Shown piece by piece: positions 24,355 through 35,800 of a stretch of DNA of 64,000 nucleotides. This DNA is from Cryptomeria japonica (lineage: Eukaryota; Streptophyta; Pinopsida; Cupressales; Cupressaceae), in the NCBI RefSeq assembly GCF_030272615.1, contig NC_081414.1:231943733-232007732 (forward strand), given 5' to 3'. Below the pieces are notes generated by a model. It saw only the letters and a list, made by a program, of their open reading frames with translations. It did no database searches and was not told where the DNA came from. The first letter of the stretch is position 1. The number at the start of each line of letters is the position of its first letter. Both the position numbers and the translations under genes were made by a program.

Positions 24355-25508
24355 CACTTGCAGTAGTTTCTCCTTGTAGGCTCCAAACCTCTTAGCAGTG
24401 GTATTGACCGGTTGAGCTAACACATGATTAGCATAAGCAACAAGTAGATCTTTGTCTACTTCATAACCCATGGGCATTACCCATGTTGTCTTGGAAATAA
24501 CAACTTCCATCAAGCATGTATCTTTGTCTACTATAAAACAAATGGAATCCTCATACTGATTGAATACCTCTGCTAGTATGCGTTCCCTAACATGCATCTT
24601 CTTTTGAAATTTCTTGAAATAGCCCCATGATATATCATTAAACCTGTCACTCAACATCCTAATGTTGTTCTTCATCTACAATAGGGCAGGTGTCCTGGTT
24701 ATCCATTGTACGTCACCAATACTAGGAGAAAAGTTTTGAAAATAAAAGAATACGCCCATGATAAGCTGTCCAATTTTGAATCTAATCTTCTTGTCCTTAT
24801 TGACTACTTCCAAATTCGCCATTAATTGACTCCTTGGAGCTTCAACCAAGTCATAGTCCACATTCTCATTAATCATCTGGTAAGCAGTGTGAATTGTTGT
24901 TACTAGTATACTGTTCATTCTACTTGAATAGAAGATTCTATAGCCAATTACCATTGATGCAAATTTAATAGTAGGATCATTATTATTGTTAACAGTCATT
25001 TCTCTACCATCCCACCATGATCCAGTTAACTTCTCAACATCATTCTTCGGTACAAACCTAAATAATGGTATCTCACCGGTTGAGCAGAAATTAGTTACAA
25101 CATGAATTGCTTCCTTAGTGATTTTGTGTGGTCTGTCCGACCACGTAAATTGATCATGAATGCAACTGAGAACAAATCTTACCAAATCATCATCATAATA
25201 ATCAATGAAATTGATTGTATGATGAAACCTTTTGTCAGTGACGTTTCTAAATTGTTCTTTCAATCTTCCCTTTTCATACACAAAGATCTGTATTGCTCAT
25301 GAATAATTGCAACTCCCAAGTATTCAAGTTTGCTGTGGTAAAAGGATCTTACATATTCTACATGCAAAAATCCATTCGGTACACCAGATAGAGCACTGAC
25401 ATGGTCTGTTTCCTGAGATTTATATAGATGTCGTTTGAATTTTGGTCTTTCCGTCTCGGTTACATTGACAAGATGAGGTGTATCCATTTCAAATATGCAA
25501 ATCACCAA
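24355..25508 (-). pseudogene. B2 accessory ORF, N-terminal fragment
   Basis: Open pieces 25508-25260, 25281-24676 and 24675-24360. Landmarks in order: ERPKFKRHLYKSQETDH, PNGFLHVEYVRSFYH, FTWSDRPHKITKEAI, SWWDGREMTVN, KFASMVIGYRI, ISWGYFKKFQKKM, CFIVDKDTCLMEVV and WVMPMGYEVD. Each has a counterpart in B1 and most in B3. Only a frame change near 25270 and a TAG near 24676 separate the pieces, so this is the best-preserved N-terminal part of the family here. No known catalytic motif is recognised. The gene is cut at 24355-24359 by solo LTR S1. Confidence 0.7.
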
Positions 25509-25733
25509 GAAAAGATTATAATTTCTTAGATAAATACCTCTTATGCTTCGGTACTAGGTTTTCCAACAGTAAAATACTTCCAATACTCGATCACTGATTC
25601 AAACTTCACTTTGATCGCTTTAGATTGCTAGTAAATGGTTTGAATGCTGCTAGCACAAACTTTTCTCTGCTTTGTTGGCTCACCAAATTCTCTCAAGATC
25701 GCAAAGTGACAAAAAGAAAATCAAAATGTTTTA
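25509..25733 (-). other. B2 inter-ORF spacer, proximal part
   Basis: Short non-coding stretch upstream of the accessory ORF with stops in all minus frames. Its last five bases (25729-25733, TTTTA) are the target duplication of solo LTR A1. Confidence 0.6.
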
Positions 25734-26893
25734 TGTATACACCTAAAAATGGTTTGAAGATAATTAATTAAATAAGCAATTATTTAATTAATCCCCCTTC
25801 CCAATTTAATTGAATTAATTAATAATTTTATTAATTATCCCATTCATCTGCTTATTAATAAATTAAAGGATTTATTTAATAGGTTCATTTCAATAGTCTC
25901 TTTTGATTAATTAATCTATATTAATTAATCCTCCCCCATCTAATTCATTTCTTATAATCCCCTGATTAATTAAAACAAATCAATTTATGAGTTGTTGAAA
26001 GTTAATTATCCTTTTCCTATTATTTGAATTTTTAAATTCAAATTACCCACATTCGTCCTAACTTCTAACCACCTAACCTAACCATCCCCTAACCTAAACC
26101 ATTCCAGCTAACCCTGGGTTTAACTAACCCTGTCCTATCTTGCACTTCCTAACCTCCTATGGGGTGGATATTCTCCCCTTGAGACACATGGTACTTATGC
26201 CACATAGCTCCTCCCTTGGACACTTGTCCTCTTATGAGCAAGGCTCCTTGACACTTGTCACCACAAATATGAAAAGTGTCCCTCCCTCCAACCTCTTCTC
26301 CAAATTCCTCAATCTTGCCCCTTGATATCTTCAGACTCAATCTTGACTGTTGATTCCTACCACCTCACCCCTGGCCTCAGAAATCCTATAAATATCCTCC
26401 ATTTTGGAGCACAAAGGATCCCATCTCATTTTCATCTTATGCATTGTTATTATAGACACATCCCATCTCATATTATTTTAGGCATTGTTATTACAGACAT
26501 ATCATTTTTAGCATATCATTTAAGCATTGTTATTATAAGCATTTGCATCTTAGATCTAGCTTAATTTGATCATTTTCTAGCATAATTGTTGGATCATATA
26601 GTACAATCAATGCATATCATTAGCATAATTAGCTCTTTGATTAATCTAGCTTAATAATGCATTCATATAGTTTGCATATCATATCCTTTTAAATCATTTA
26701 TCTAGGTGTATTCAAGTCACTGGGATTGCTCATCCAGATCTGAGAGCAAATTCATACTCGCATCTCTTAGGAGGCGATAGGTCGCTTTGTCATGGTGTAT
26801 CTTTCATTTGATTTTAATTTGCTAACCATGCTTGTAATGATCTATTGAGTGTTTGTGTTGTAGCTATAGGTACCCTACTTCACACACATGACA
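25734..26893 (+). repeat. A1: solo LTR (1,160 bp) of the element A family
   Basis: Begins TGTATACACC and ends CACATGACA, flanked by TTTTA at 25729-25733 and 26894-26898. It matches both LTRs of element A. TATAAATA at 26397-26404 is a plausible core promoter. U3 is very AT-rich with TTAATTAA stretches. No internal domain is attached, so it is a solo LTR. Confidence 0.9.
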
Positions 26894-26898
26894 TTTTA

Positions 26899-27275
26899 TT
26901 TATTTTCCTTCTAACTACTGCAATAAATGCATTTACTGACAAAACCCTAAAACTCCTTTAAAGTATTCTAAAACATACTACCAATTGACAAAATTGAAAT
27001 GTATGTATCGGTTAACATTCCAAAAGATTTCAAAAACATCAAAATACATCAAAATATGCAGATTCAACTTACAATACATCATCCAGGGGTTCTCTTTAGG
27101 ATTTGACAATATGCACAACCCAAGTTGTGAAAACAACTTAGTTTACTGGTGAAGAATTCTCCACACTAGGTGAAGAATTCAATTCTTCTGATGATTTATC
27201 CTCACTCTTCTTCTACCAAAATTTATTCATTTAAGCTCTAGTCTCTTCAACAATGTTGAATTCCATTTTACCTTT
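26899..27275 (-). other. B2 inter-ORF spacer, distal part
   Basis: Stops in all minus frames; no gene seen. Continuous with 25509-25733 before A1 inserted. Confidence 0.55.
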
Positions 27276-28442
27276 TCAGTCTAGAGATTGATTTACCGGT
27301 TGGTTCTTCAATGTTCTGCAAAACTTAGCAATGTGTCCTGATTGATTACAATGATAACATGCCATTCCAGATGCTCTCCAAGGTCCTACATTGCCTCTAC
27401 CTATTCTTCTTCTGCAATTCATTGCCACATGTCCAAAATTGTTGTAGATTGAACAAATCGCATTAACTCTCTTCTCCATCTCATAAGGACTAGACCGGTT
27501 AACATAGGGTCTTTGCCAATTTTTGTTCCTCCAGTCATTGAAATTCCTTCTCCAATCACCAATAGGTCTTGGGTTCATGTGAGGTGCTAGATTGTTTGCT
27601 CCATATCTACATTCAACTAATCTATGCCCATACATGTTGCATGTATAACAATAACCTTCAAATCTTCTAGGCACATATCTATTATTAGGTCTATAACCAG
27701 TGTTTACATCAGATCTGCTTCTACAAACATTAGCAGTATGTCCTAGTTTATGACACTTAAAACAAACAGGTTTATAAGATTTCTTATCGGTAGGTTTTTT
27801 AACTTTAGGAGTAGTTTTACCTTCATGCATGTTGTTTTTTTTACCAGAAGGTTCACCTTTCTCAAATGTAGAGTATCCTAGTCCAGATGTATCACCATTC
27901 ATCCTCTGAGATTGGATCTATTCATCCAGCATTGAGGAACTCTTATTGAAATTTGCAAGCTTCTCCTTGGTCTCATCAAGTTACTTTGAAAGATCTTCAT
28001 TTCTCTTCATGAAGGTCTCTCTAATAAACATTGCCATTTCAAGATCTGACTGTATTTCTTCTTTTTCTTCTTTCTCCTCATGTCAATGTTCATACAAAGT
28101 TGCATTCTCCTAATTAATCTCAAATATTTCATGCTCTTTATCTCAGATCTGATCCCTAGCCTTTCTTCTAGCTTCAAGTTCTTCACTCATCCGAATTGTA
28201 AGTGCAAGCTCCAACTCTCTTCTTAGGTTAGTGTTTTCACCATTCATCTTCTCTACTTCTTCAACCAATGCATCAATGTTCGCCTCATCTAAAGAGCTTC
28301 TTTCAAATATGTCCAACAATTTTTCGATCAGTTCTTTCCTTTTAGCTAGTGATGCCTTGTAATTTCCTCTTAGGGTTTCAAGATCTTCCTTGGTTTCAGC
28401 AAGTTCTCTAGCCATCTCTCTATAGTTCATTCCTTCCCCCAT
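27276..28442 (-). pseudogene. Gag-like coiled-coil protein with four zinc knuckles (B2)
   Basis: ATG at 28442-28440 lies about 55 bases after the primer site, in the usual Gag position. The N-terminal part (28430-28143) is a long charged helix with many LE, EL and KE pairs, probably a coiled coil. A stop follows at 28143, then more helix to about 27930. The C-terminal part holds knuckles CFKCHKLGHTANVC, CYTCNMYGHRLVEC, CSIYNNFGHVAMNC (second cysteine changed to tyrosine) and CYHCNQSGHIAKFC. It should bind element RNA and assemble particles. A stop in the middle makes it a pseudogene. No classical retrotransposon Gag capsid domain was recognised. Confidence 0.8.
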
Positions 28443-28496
28443 ATTTGCCTTAGGATTAGAGATCCCTTCCAGGTGGTTAAACCTTAAGGAAGTTAG

Positions 28497-28508
28497 GCTC
28501 TGACACCA
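28497..28508 (-). other. Primer binding site of B2
   Basis: The minus strand reads TGGTGTCAGAGC, one base from the TGGTATCAGAGC that pairs with initiator tRNA-Met in most plant copia elements. It lies five bases inside the LTR end. Confidence 0.8.
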
Positions 28509-28513
28509 ATTTA

Positions 28514-29738
28514 TGAACTTATAAGACACTGAGAGGGGGGGGGGGTGAATCAGTGCAAGTAAAAGTAAAAATAACATAAATCTGATTATGCACGTTAGTA
28601 ACTTGAAACTTGATAAGAAAATGAGAAACACAATCACATATGAAATCAACCAATAGAATAATGACCATATAACACAAGCTATTTATACGTGGAAAACCCA
28701 AATGGGAAAAACCATGGTGGGAGTTAGTACCCACAAGATAACTATCTGCAAAATAGAAATCTTGACCAGTTAAGGTCTTACAATGATATTGTCCTGTTAG
28801 GATCTGACTCGGTTAAGAGTCACCCAGTTAGGGGATTTTCCTATTAGCCCTATGAGGATCCTAATGATATGTTAGGATCAACCTCGTCTGAGGATTTATC
28901 ACCCTTTTTAAGAGCTACCTTGTTAGGGGAATTAAAGATCTAAGGCCTGTTAGGACCTACCCAGTTAAGAGATTTAGCTACCGTAACTATTAAGATAACA
29001 ACAGTGAGAAGATCCTCTTATAACACCTTCTGTGTCTGATAAGATCTGGTTCAAAACATTACAACATCACATACACTTCATCTTAGAACTTCTCTGATCA
29101 TCACACTATCAAAGATACAACAATCGCTAATGATTTCTTACAGATTCAAGCTCATACTCTATATATTCTTCATACCACATCACACATCTTAAAAACATCA
29201 TTAAGTCAGCTAGAACCTTGGAATAATTCTCTAGGTTCAATGAATCTAGTCAAACTTGCAATACACTCCTTACATAAGTCATGCACTGACTTGACACATC
29301 AAATTCTGTGTCGGTTTACCGATTTGAGTGATTATCATCACTACCGGTTAAGTTTCTAACAACTCTTTTGTTCTACCAATCAAAATTCTTTCACCTGATC
29401 AAATCTGCTTGTGCGGTCATGAAAATATCTTCATCTAATAGTCTTCAAAGCTCCTGCAGAACTGCATCACTTCATCCTTCATGAATTTCAACTATCGATT
29501 GTTAGATTGTAACTCTGTCTGCCATTTACCGGTTGAAGTCCTAATTACCGGTTCCAATGAAACTATCTCTATTTTACCAGTTAAGTCTTACCAGTTGCAC
29601 TGTAGGACTTAGATGACTTAAGACACATAGTTGCCATGAATGACAACATACAAAATAGTCATCATGCAACATTCTAACTTCATACATGTATCGATTGCAT
29701 CAAGTAAACAAACATTACTAGTTGATCAAATGCCAACA
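28514..29738 (-). repeat. 5' LTR of B2 (1,225 bp)
   Basis: Minus-strand ends are TGTTGGCATTTG and TAAGTTCA. It contains GTGGAAAACCCAAATGGG, CCATGGTGGGAG, a G11 tract followed by TGAATCAG, and ACCGGTT motifs near 29520-29580. It is related to S1 and to the B1 3' LTR but not nearly identical to either. Confidence 0.85.
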
Positions 29739-29743
29739 AAAAA

Positions 29744-30823
29744 ATGTCATGCATTCAATATGTGGATATCGCATAATTTGGATTGAGATCTCAGTAAATA
29801 GAAGTAGCAAGGATCAAAGTTTAAGCATGAAGTTTCCTATATTGCACGGTGGATGATAACACAGAGTAGAAAAATAATTGAGAAGAGACTTGGTAGTATT
29901 TTTGAAATATTAATTATTCAGCCTCCATGAGTTTTATTTATTTTAATAAGAAGGGAATCATAATAGATCTCCCATTACCTTGCATATTATTTCCTAAGCA
30001 GCTAAACCGGATTATTCAAGTGTTTTCTAATGAGATTATTTTGAAATGAAAATAATATGAATATCATAATATGTCCATGCATGGTTGAAATTCACCTCCT
30101 TGATATTCAATTTCAATCGATTGAGATGAACATCATGGGTTTCATTAATATTGCAAACTATTGAAGGGAAAAGTTTGCAGCCATATAATTTACAATTTTC
30201 ACAACCTAATTGAGATTTCAATCAAATAAACACATGGAATCCACATGCAAAAAATAGACAACATACTCATCAAAATTGACATCAGACATACCATTAGAAA
30301 ATCCTCACGAGGGAAAACCCAACCCCCAAAAGCATCTATCACCATGTATTATCAACAATGCAACATTACAAATACAACCATGAAATCTTTCGAAACCCCA
30401 ACCATCAACAAACACTCCATGTGAAAAAGCACGTAACCACACATCCCATGCCATGCTTCCAACCACCATAAATGATAAACCTATCTTACCCAAACAACTA
30501 CCCTCGTAGTTGCTTTTATAGACACAAGCTCACACAAAACCACCAAGTGGTATTACATCAAAACCATGTGCTAATACCATGGGCTAACTACCCCAGTGGC
30601 CCCAACATCTAATGTTAGATACTTTATTAAATTAATTTACCTAATATTAAATAAATACAATATAACATATCCCAATGTTATAATACAACTCATCAGGAGG
30701 TCCTGAGAATATTCCAAGGGAATATCTACACTTTAAATATCCATGTGCAACTCACATAATAAAATAAAATATTATAATTATAAACATTATTATACAAAGT
30801 GTAGAATGGCTATTTTCCCAAGA
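29744..30823 (-). repeat. Remnant of an ordinary copia 3' LTR
   Basis: On the minus strand GTGGGAGAAT (30824-30834) acts as the polypurine tract and the LTR starts TCTTGGG, a changed TGTTGGG. CTATAAAAGC (TATA at 30513-30520) and GGGTTTTCCCTCGTGAGG near 30305-30325 are typical of copia R/U5. The 3' end is not defined; B2 starts at 29738. No ORF of note. Confidence 0.55.
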
Positions 30824-31394
30824 TTCTCCCACTTGTTGTATACATTGCATGACAGGCAATAAACTTAAATACGTCATGAACAAGGGAATGATCCCTCTAG
30901 CACATATACCATCATGGAATCAAAGTTCTCCATGTGCTCCATCAAGATACCTGCAACAAGAAACAAAGTGAATACTATCTCATACATCTATGCTCTCACG
31001 CTCCACCATGCCATTGCCACTGCGCATAAGAGGCCATCCAAAGAGAAAGTTACACAATCAATCATAATGAATGATAAGTCCTACCTCAACTTATATCTAA
31101 ACACAAACACTCAATCCAAATGTATCAAATGCAAAGGTAGTTGTCTGGAACTAATAACCACAGCTAAAATAACACCCACAACAATTGCTAACACATCAAT
31201 TAACACATCAATTTCCATCTATACTCCAAGGTATACAAACATATCAAGTGAATCTTATATCATCAACATTTACATGTAACATGCAACCATAAGCTCCAAG
31301 TGTAATACCTATCACATACACACCTAGAAACTCCCACGACATAGGTAATGTTAAAACTAAAATGAATCTACTAACAACATCATGTAGAATATGT
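30824..31394 (-). other. Upstream flank of the copia LTR remnant
   Basis: Carries the GTGGGAGAAT tract next to 30823. The rest is consistent with a copia 3' UTR and has no recognisable domain. It ends where element A begins. Confidence 0.4.
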
Positions 31395-32831
31395 TGTCGT
31401 GTGTGTGAAGTAGACAACTCCTTAAGTTTTTCTTTTTCACATCAATATCTCTCCCTCTTTGACATCAATGCTAGAAATCTGACAAAAATATCAAAGCAAA
31501 GACATAAACCATTGAATCAAAAAGCTAACTACTCCCCCTGAGCAGTAGCATCCCCACATTAGTGCTGGAATGAAAAATATCTCTGATAATGCATACCGGA
31601 CTGATGCCAAACTGCAGCAATCAAGTCTCTACCGGAGAGGCAGAAACTCCCAATATGTCTCTGAAGTACTCAAATGTTTGCATTGTTATTATAGGCATAT
31701 CATTAGCAACACAAACACTCAATAGATCACTACAAGTATGGTTAGCAAATTTAAACCAAACGAAAAATAAACCATGACAAAGCAACATATCGCCTCCAAA
31801 GAGATGCGAGTATGAATTTCATCTCAAAGCTAGATGAGCAATCTCAGTGACTTGATTACACCTAGATGGAGGATTTAAAATGATATGATGTGCAAGATAG
31901 ATGAATTCATGATTAAACTAGATTGATCCAAGAAGCTAATTATGCTAATGATATGCATGATTGTAATAGATGATGATTCCATTAAGCTATATGAGAGATT
32001 GATTATACTATATGATAAACAATTATGCTAGAATATGATCAAATTAAGCTAGATCTAAGATGTAATACATGATAACAATGCTAAACTAGAATGCTAGAAA
32101 TGATATGCCTATAATAACAATGCTCTAAAATGAGATGAGATGGGATCCTTTATGCTCCAAAATGGGGGATATTTATAGGATTTCCAAGGCCAGAGGTGAG
32201 GTGGCAGGAATCAATGGTAAAGATTGAATTTGAAGATATCAAGGGTTAAATTGGAAAAGGTTGGAGAAGAGGTTGGAGGGAGGGGCACTTTCCATCGCTA
32301 TGGTGACAAGTGTCAAGGAGCCTTGCTCATAAGAGGGAAAGTGTCTAAGGGAGGAGACATGTGGCATAAGTGCCATGTGTCTCAAAGGGAGAATATCCAC
32401 CCCATTAGAGGTTAGGATGTGAAAGATAGGATAGGGTTAGCTAAACTCAGGATTAGGTGGAATGGATTAGGTTAGGGGATGGTTATCTTAGGTGGTTATA
32501 AGTTAGGAGCCATGTGGGAGATTTGAATTTAAAAATTCAAATAATAGGAAAGGGCTAATTAACTTTCAACAATTCATGAATTGATTTGTTTTAATTAACT
32601 AGGGGATTAGAAGAAATGAATTAGATGGGGGAGGATTAATTAATTTAGATTAATTAATCAAAGGGGACTATATATATGAACCTATTAAATAAATCCTTAG
32701 ATTTATTAATAAGCAGGTGAATGGGGGAATTTAATCAAATTGCTAATGAATTCAATTAAATTGGGAAGGGAGATTAATTAAATAATTGCTTATTTAATTA
32801 ATTATCTTCAGACCCTTTTTATGTGTATACA
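31395..32831 (-). repeat. 3' LTR of element A, with a foreign patch
   Basis: Starts TGTATACAC on the minus strand right after the polypurine tract. Its end is read as CACACACGACA, comparable to CACACATGACA of A1. TATAAATA lies at 32170-32177. Homology to A1 and the 5' LTR runs from 32831 to about 31705; the rest is mostly a patch (31414-31704). Confidence 0.8.
31414..31704. other. Foreign patch and inverted 25-mer near the end of the A 3' LTR
   Basis: Bases 31414-31679 are absent from A1 and the A 5' LTR. The minus strand shows GATGTGAAAAAGAAAA, also found in the B1 3' UTR near 3767, and ATTGATGTCAAAGAGGGAG, a Sirevirus-type purine tract. Bases 31680-31704 are the exact reverse complement of 32099-32123 within the same LTR. 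Confidence 0.6.
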
Positions 32832-32845
32832 TTTTGCCCCTCTTT
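32832..32845 (-). promoter_or_regulatory. Polypurine tract of element A
   Basis: The minus strand reads AAAGAGGGGCAAAA, directly followed by the TGTATACAC start of the LTR. It primes plus-strand DNA synthesis. Confidence 0.85.
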
Positions 32846-34442
32846 GAAGTGAAGTGTGATGATGCTTTGATTCAAAGAATAATCTCATTTTGATGATGTT
32901 GATGGTTCGATAGGATGCCCCAGACATTGATTGATAAATTGCGATACGATGATGCCCCCTTGGGAGATCAATTGAGATAATTGGCATTTGGAGTGTTTGG
33001 ATCTTTGCAAAATTCATTTCCCGATTAGAAATGATTTGATTTCTGTAACATTGATTGATAAAAGTGTGAGTTCTTTGATCACTATGATGTGGTTCTTGAT
33101 GTGATGATTGATAGAGCTTGATTGAATTGATAAGATTGATTAGATTGATGAGATCGAGATCTAGTCTAGTTTCAGGAATGACACCTCTTGTATAAGATGA
33201 AGATGATCAAAGCGTCTGGTTTTAGGAATGATATATCATGTATAATACTTGATCAAAATGTTTGGTTCCAGAAAAGATACATCCTATATAAGATATGATA
33301 GAATGGATCAAATGAGATCGATTGATAGAATTGATAAGATTGATTGGATAAAGAAATGACATTTTGTTGATATCATGTTGCAGGAAGATGCAGATGTGCT
33401 GATGTTGGTACATTTGAGGGAATAGCATAAGATGCACTTTGGGTTGACAATATCTAGAGAGAGATGATGCATCAATCTGATTGTGTATACACCTATGATG
33501 ATACATTGATGATTCCTGCGATAGATTTGGCCTTGGATACGATGAGCTTGTGGGATCCTATGCAAGAATGAAATACAAGCTAAATGCAAATGAAATGCAA
33601 AGTTGTGATCATACCAGTCACTAGGTTATTGCATTTTGTCATCATTGAGCTTTTTAAAATGTGGGAAGTGAGTGTAAACATTGATGGTATAATTGAACCA
33701 TGATGACTTGAGCACTACTTTCTTGGATATTGATATTGCAAGTGAGCAAAAGCATCGAGGTATAATTGAACCTAGATGACCTGAGTGTTGCTTGCGTAAA
33801 ATAGACAGTATTAACCATTTCTATATGCAAATCAGAAATGTCTTTGATGATACTCTGGCGATCATGTCCTAAGACAAATTTGCACATATTAATGATTGAT
33901 TTACAAACAACAGACCAAAAAAAATCATGTTCCTTCCTTGTTCCTCCAGTCAGAGACATCCTAGAGTCACTCAGAAATCTTGATAGCGAAAATGAAGATA
34001 TAAAAGTTGAACCAAAGTGTTAAAATTATTATCCAAAAGATATCATCCATTGAAAAGGGTGTCATGCTTAGACCGACATGTGATAGTTTGATGGTTGATA
34101 ATGTGAGCTAGTGTTCAACATTGGATGTGTCTCAGTTTCACTTGACAAGAGTTGGCTAATTGTCGTTCTACCTGTTTGATTAATCTCAAAACGATCAAAA
34201 TTTTTGCCTAGCTAGGTTCAAGATTTTGCCCCAAGCCTAGAAACAAATTTATTATGATACACCCAATGATCCAAACCATGGTGAGAAATCACCGGTGAGG
34301 CCTGTGTATGTGCAAAGGCTTATTATGGATATGAACAATGTTGATGGGAAATGAATGCAAGCGAAAGGATGCATGAACCAATAGATGGAAGAGCTAGTTG
34401 ACAGATAGCGCCTGTTGCCAGGTTTTCACCATCTATTTTTAT
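32846..34442 (-). other. 3' untranslated region of element A
   Basis: No domain recognised on either strand. It contains several GATTGATNGAATTGATAAGATTGAT runs around 33110-33350. Short open frames here look incidental. Confidence 0.55.
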
Positions 34443-34642
34443 TGTCCTTTTTCTCATATTTAATTTTTTTCTTTCTATTTTCACTATTTTTTGTATTTTC
34501 TGATTTTTCACTGTTTTTTATTTTTCTGCTTTTTCATTGTTTTTGGATTTTTCTTCTTTTTCACTATTTTTTATTTTTTTGCTTTTTCTCTATTTTTTAT
34601 TTTTTTGCTTTTCCACTATTTTTGGATTTTTTGCTTTTTCAA
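34443..34642. repeat. T-rich tandem repeat
   Basis: Degenerate repeats of the type TGCTTTTTCACTATTTTTTAT, about 26-29 bases per unit, roughly seven units. On the coding (minus) strand of element A it is an A-rich purine tract downstream of integrase. The phenylalanine-rich ORFs here are a composition artefact. Confidence 0.8.
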
Positions 34643-34699
34643 ACATAAAACTTCTTCAGATGCATGCTATTGATGGGTTCCTCGAATCGATCCCTGTCT

Positions 34700-35800
34700 T
34701 GTGTTGATAGTTGATATGCTCCCGATCCAAATATTGTGGTTTCCACAAACAGACCCAACTAGTTTGGTTCAAACTTCACTTTCTTTTCTCGAGCTGCTTG
34801 GTTGCATGGATTTTCCTTTAGTACTAGTTCTCCAACTTGAAAGGCTCATGGTTTTAACTTGTGATTATAACTGCGACACATTCTTTGTTGATACACCTTC
34901 AAATGATCAAAGGCATTTTGTCATCATTCATGGATCAATTCTAACTTTTGCAGTCTAGATACTCATTGTTCTTCATCTAGGATAAGGCCTTTTAATGATA
35001 CTCATAGAGAAGGTATCTCTACTTCTATTGTCAGTATTGCTTCTGATCCACAAACAAGAGAGAAAGGTGTGGCACCTGTTGGTGTGCAGATACTGGTATG
35101 GTAGGCCCATAGAGCAGGGTTCAACTGAATATGCCAACCTTGGCCAACATCATTCACTATCTTTTTGAGGATTTTCAGAATAGTTTTGTTTGATGCTTTT
35201 GCTTTCCCATTCCCTTGTGGATAGTAGGGTGTGAAAAATCTATGTTGGATCTTGAATTTCTCACATAGCTCTTGTACATCCTGATTCTTGAATGGTCTCC
35301 TATTATCAATGATAATGGTCATAGGTATGCCATAGTGACATATGATTTAGTTCAAGATAAATGCAACAATTTGTTTTCCTGTAATATTTATGAGAGGTAC
35401 CGCCTCAATCCATTTTGTAAAACATTCTATAGCTACAAGGATGAATTTGTGACCATTGGATGAAGAAGGATGTATCTTTCTTGCTAGATCAAGACCCCAC
35501 TGGCAGAATGGCCAAGATTTTCCAAAGCATGAAGTTCTTGTGATGGTTCATGAAACATTTCCATGGATCTGACATTGTTTGCATGTTTTAGCTATTTGAA
35601 AAGAATCTCGTTCCATAGTTGGCTAATAATAGCCCAAGCATATGATTTTTTTCAGAAGGGTAAGACCACTTGAATGAGTGCCACAAATGCTATCATGGAC
35701 TTCATTTAAGGCCTTCTTCTTTCTTGAGACATCTTAAAAGAGTACCGTCCAGACCTCGTTTAAAAAGGGTATCCACGACAAGAGTATAATGGGAAGATTG
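34700..35800 (-). pseudogene. Integrase remnant of element A
   Basis: The clearest part is 35322-35002: IIIDNRRPFKNQDVQELCEKF, then TPYYPQGNGKAKASNKTIL and LWAYHTSICTPTGATPF. Compared with intact relatives the first catalytic aspartate region reads IECFTKWIEA (E for D) and the catalytic glutamate is lysine (GKAKAS for GQAEAS), so two of the three DDE residues are lost. The upstream zinc-binding module is broken by many stops. Confidence 0.75.

Larger units (their letters stand above)
4864..29738 (-). mobile_element. B2: copia/Sirevirus-like element with nested insertions
   Basis: On the minus strand: 5' LTR (28514-29738), tRNA-Met-like primer site, Gag-like coiled-coil and zinc-knuckle protein, then a long accessory ORF with no pol. 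The ORF is split by solo LTR S1 and by the complete element D; solo LTR A1 lies in the gap between the two ORFs. Removing the insertions at their target duplications brings the pieces together in order (25508-24360, 22837-22609, 6507-4864). The 3' end is cut at 4864 where B1 begins; the rest of B2, including its 3' LTR, should lie to the left of the window if B1 inserted into it. Confidence 0.8.

Noticed and set aside
26149-26340. A 60-residue frame repeated in all three A-family LTRs (also 32224-32415 and 44433-44636), antisense to the LTR
   Set aside because: The LTRs are similar enough at DNA level to keep a short frame by chance; no sign of codon-level constraint could be judged by eye.
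30520-30600. GTGCTAATACCATGG as a second primer site in reverse orientation
   Set aside because: It lies in the middle of the copia LTR remnant, next to its TATA box, with no LTR end beside it.
34415-34673. Phenylalanine-rich plus-strand ORFs
   Set aside because: Caused by the T-rich tandem repeat; no initiation context or relatives.
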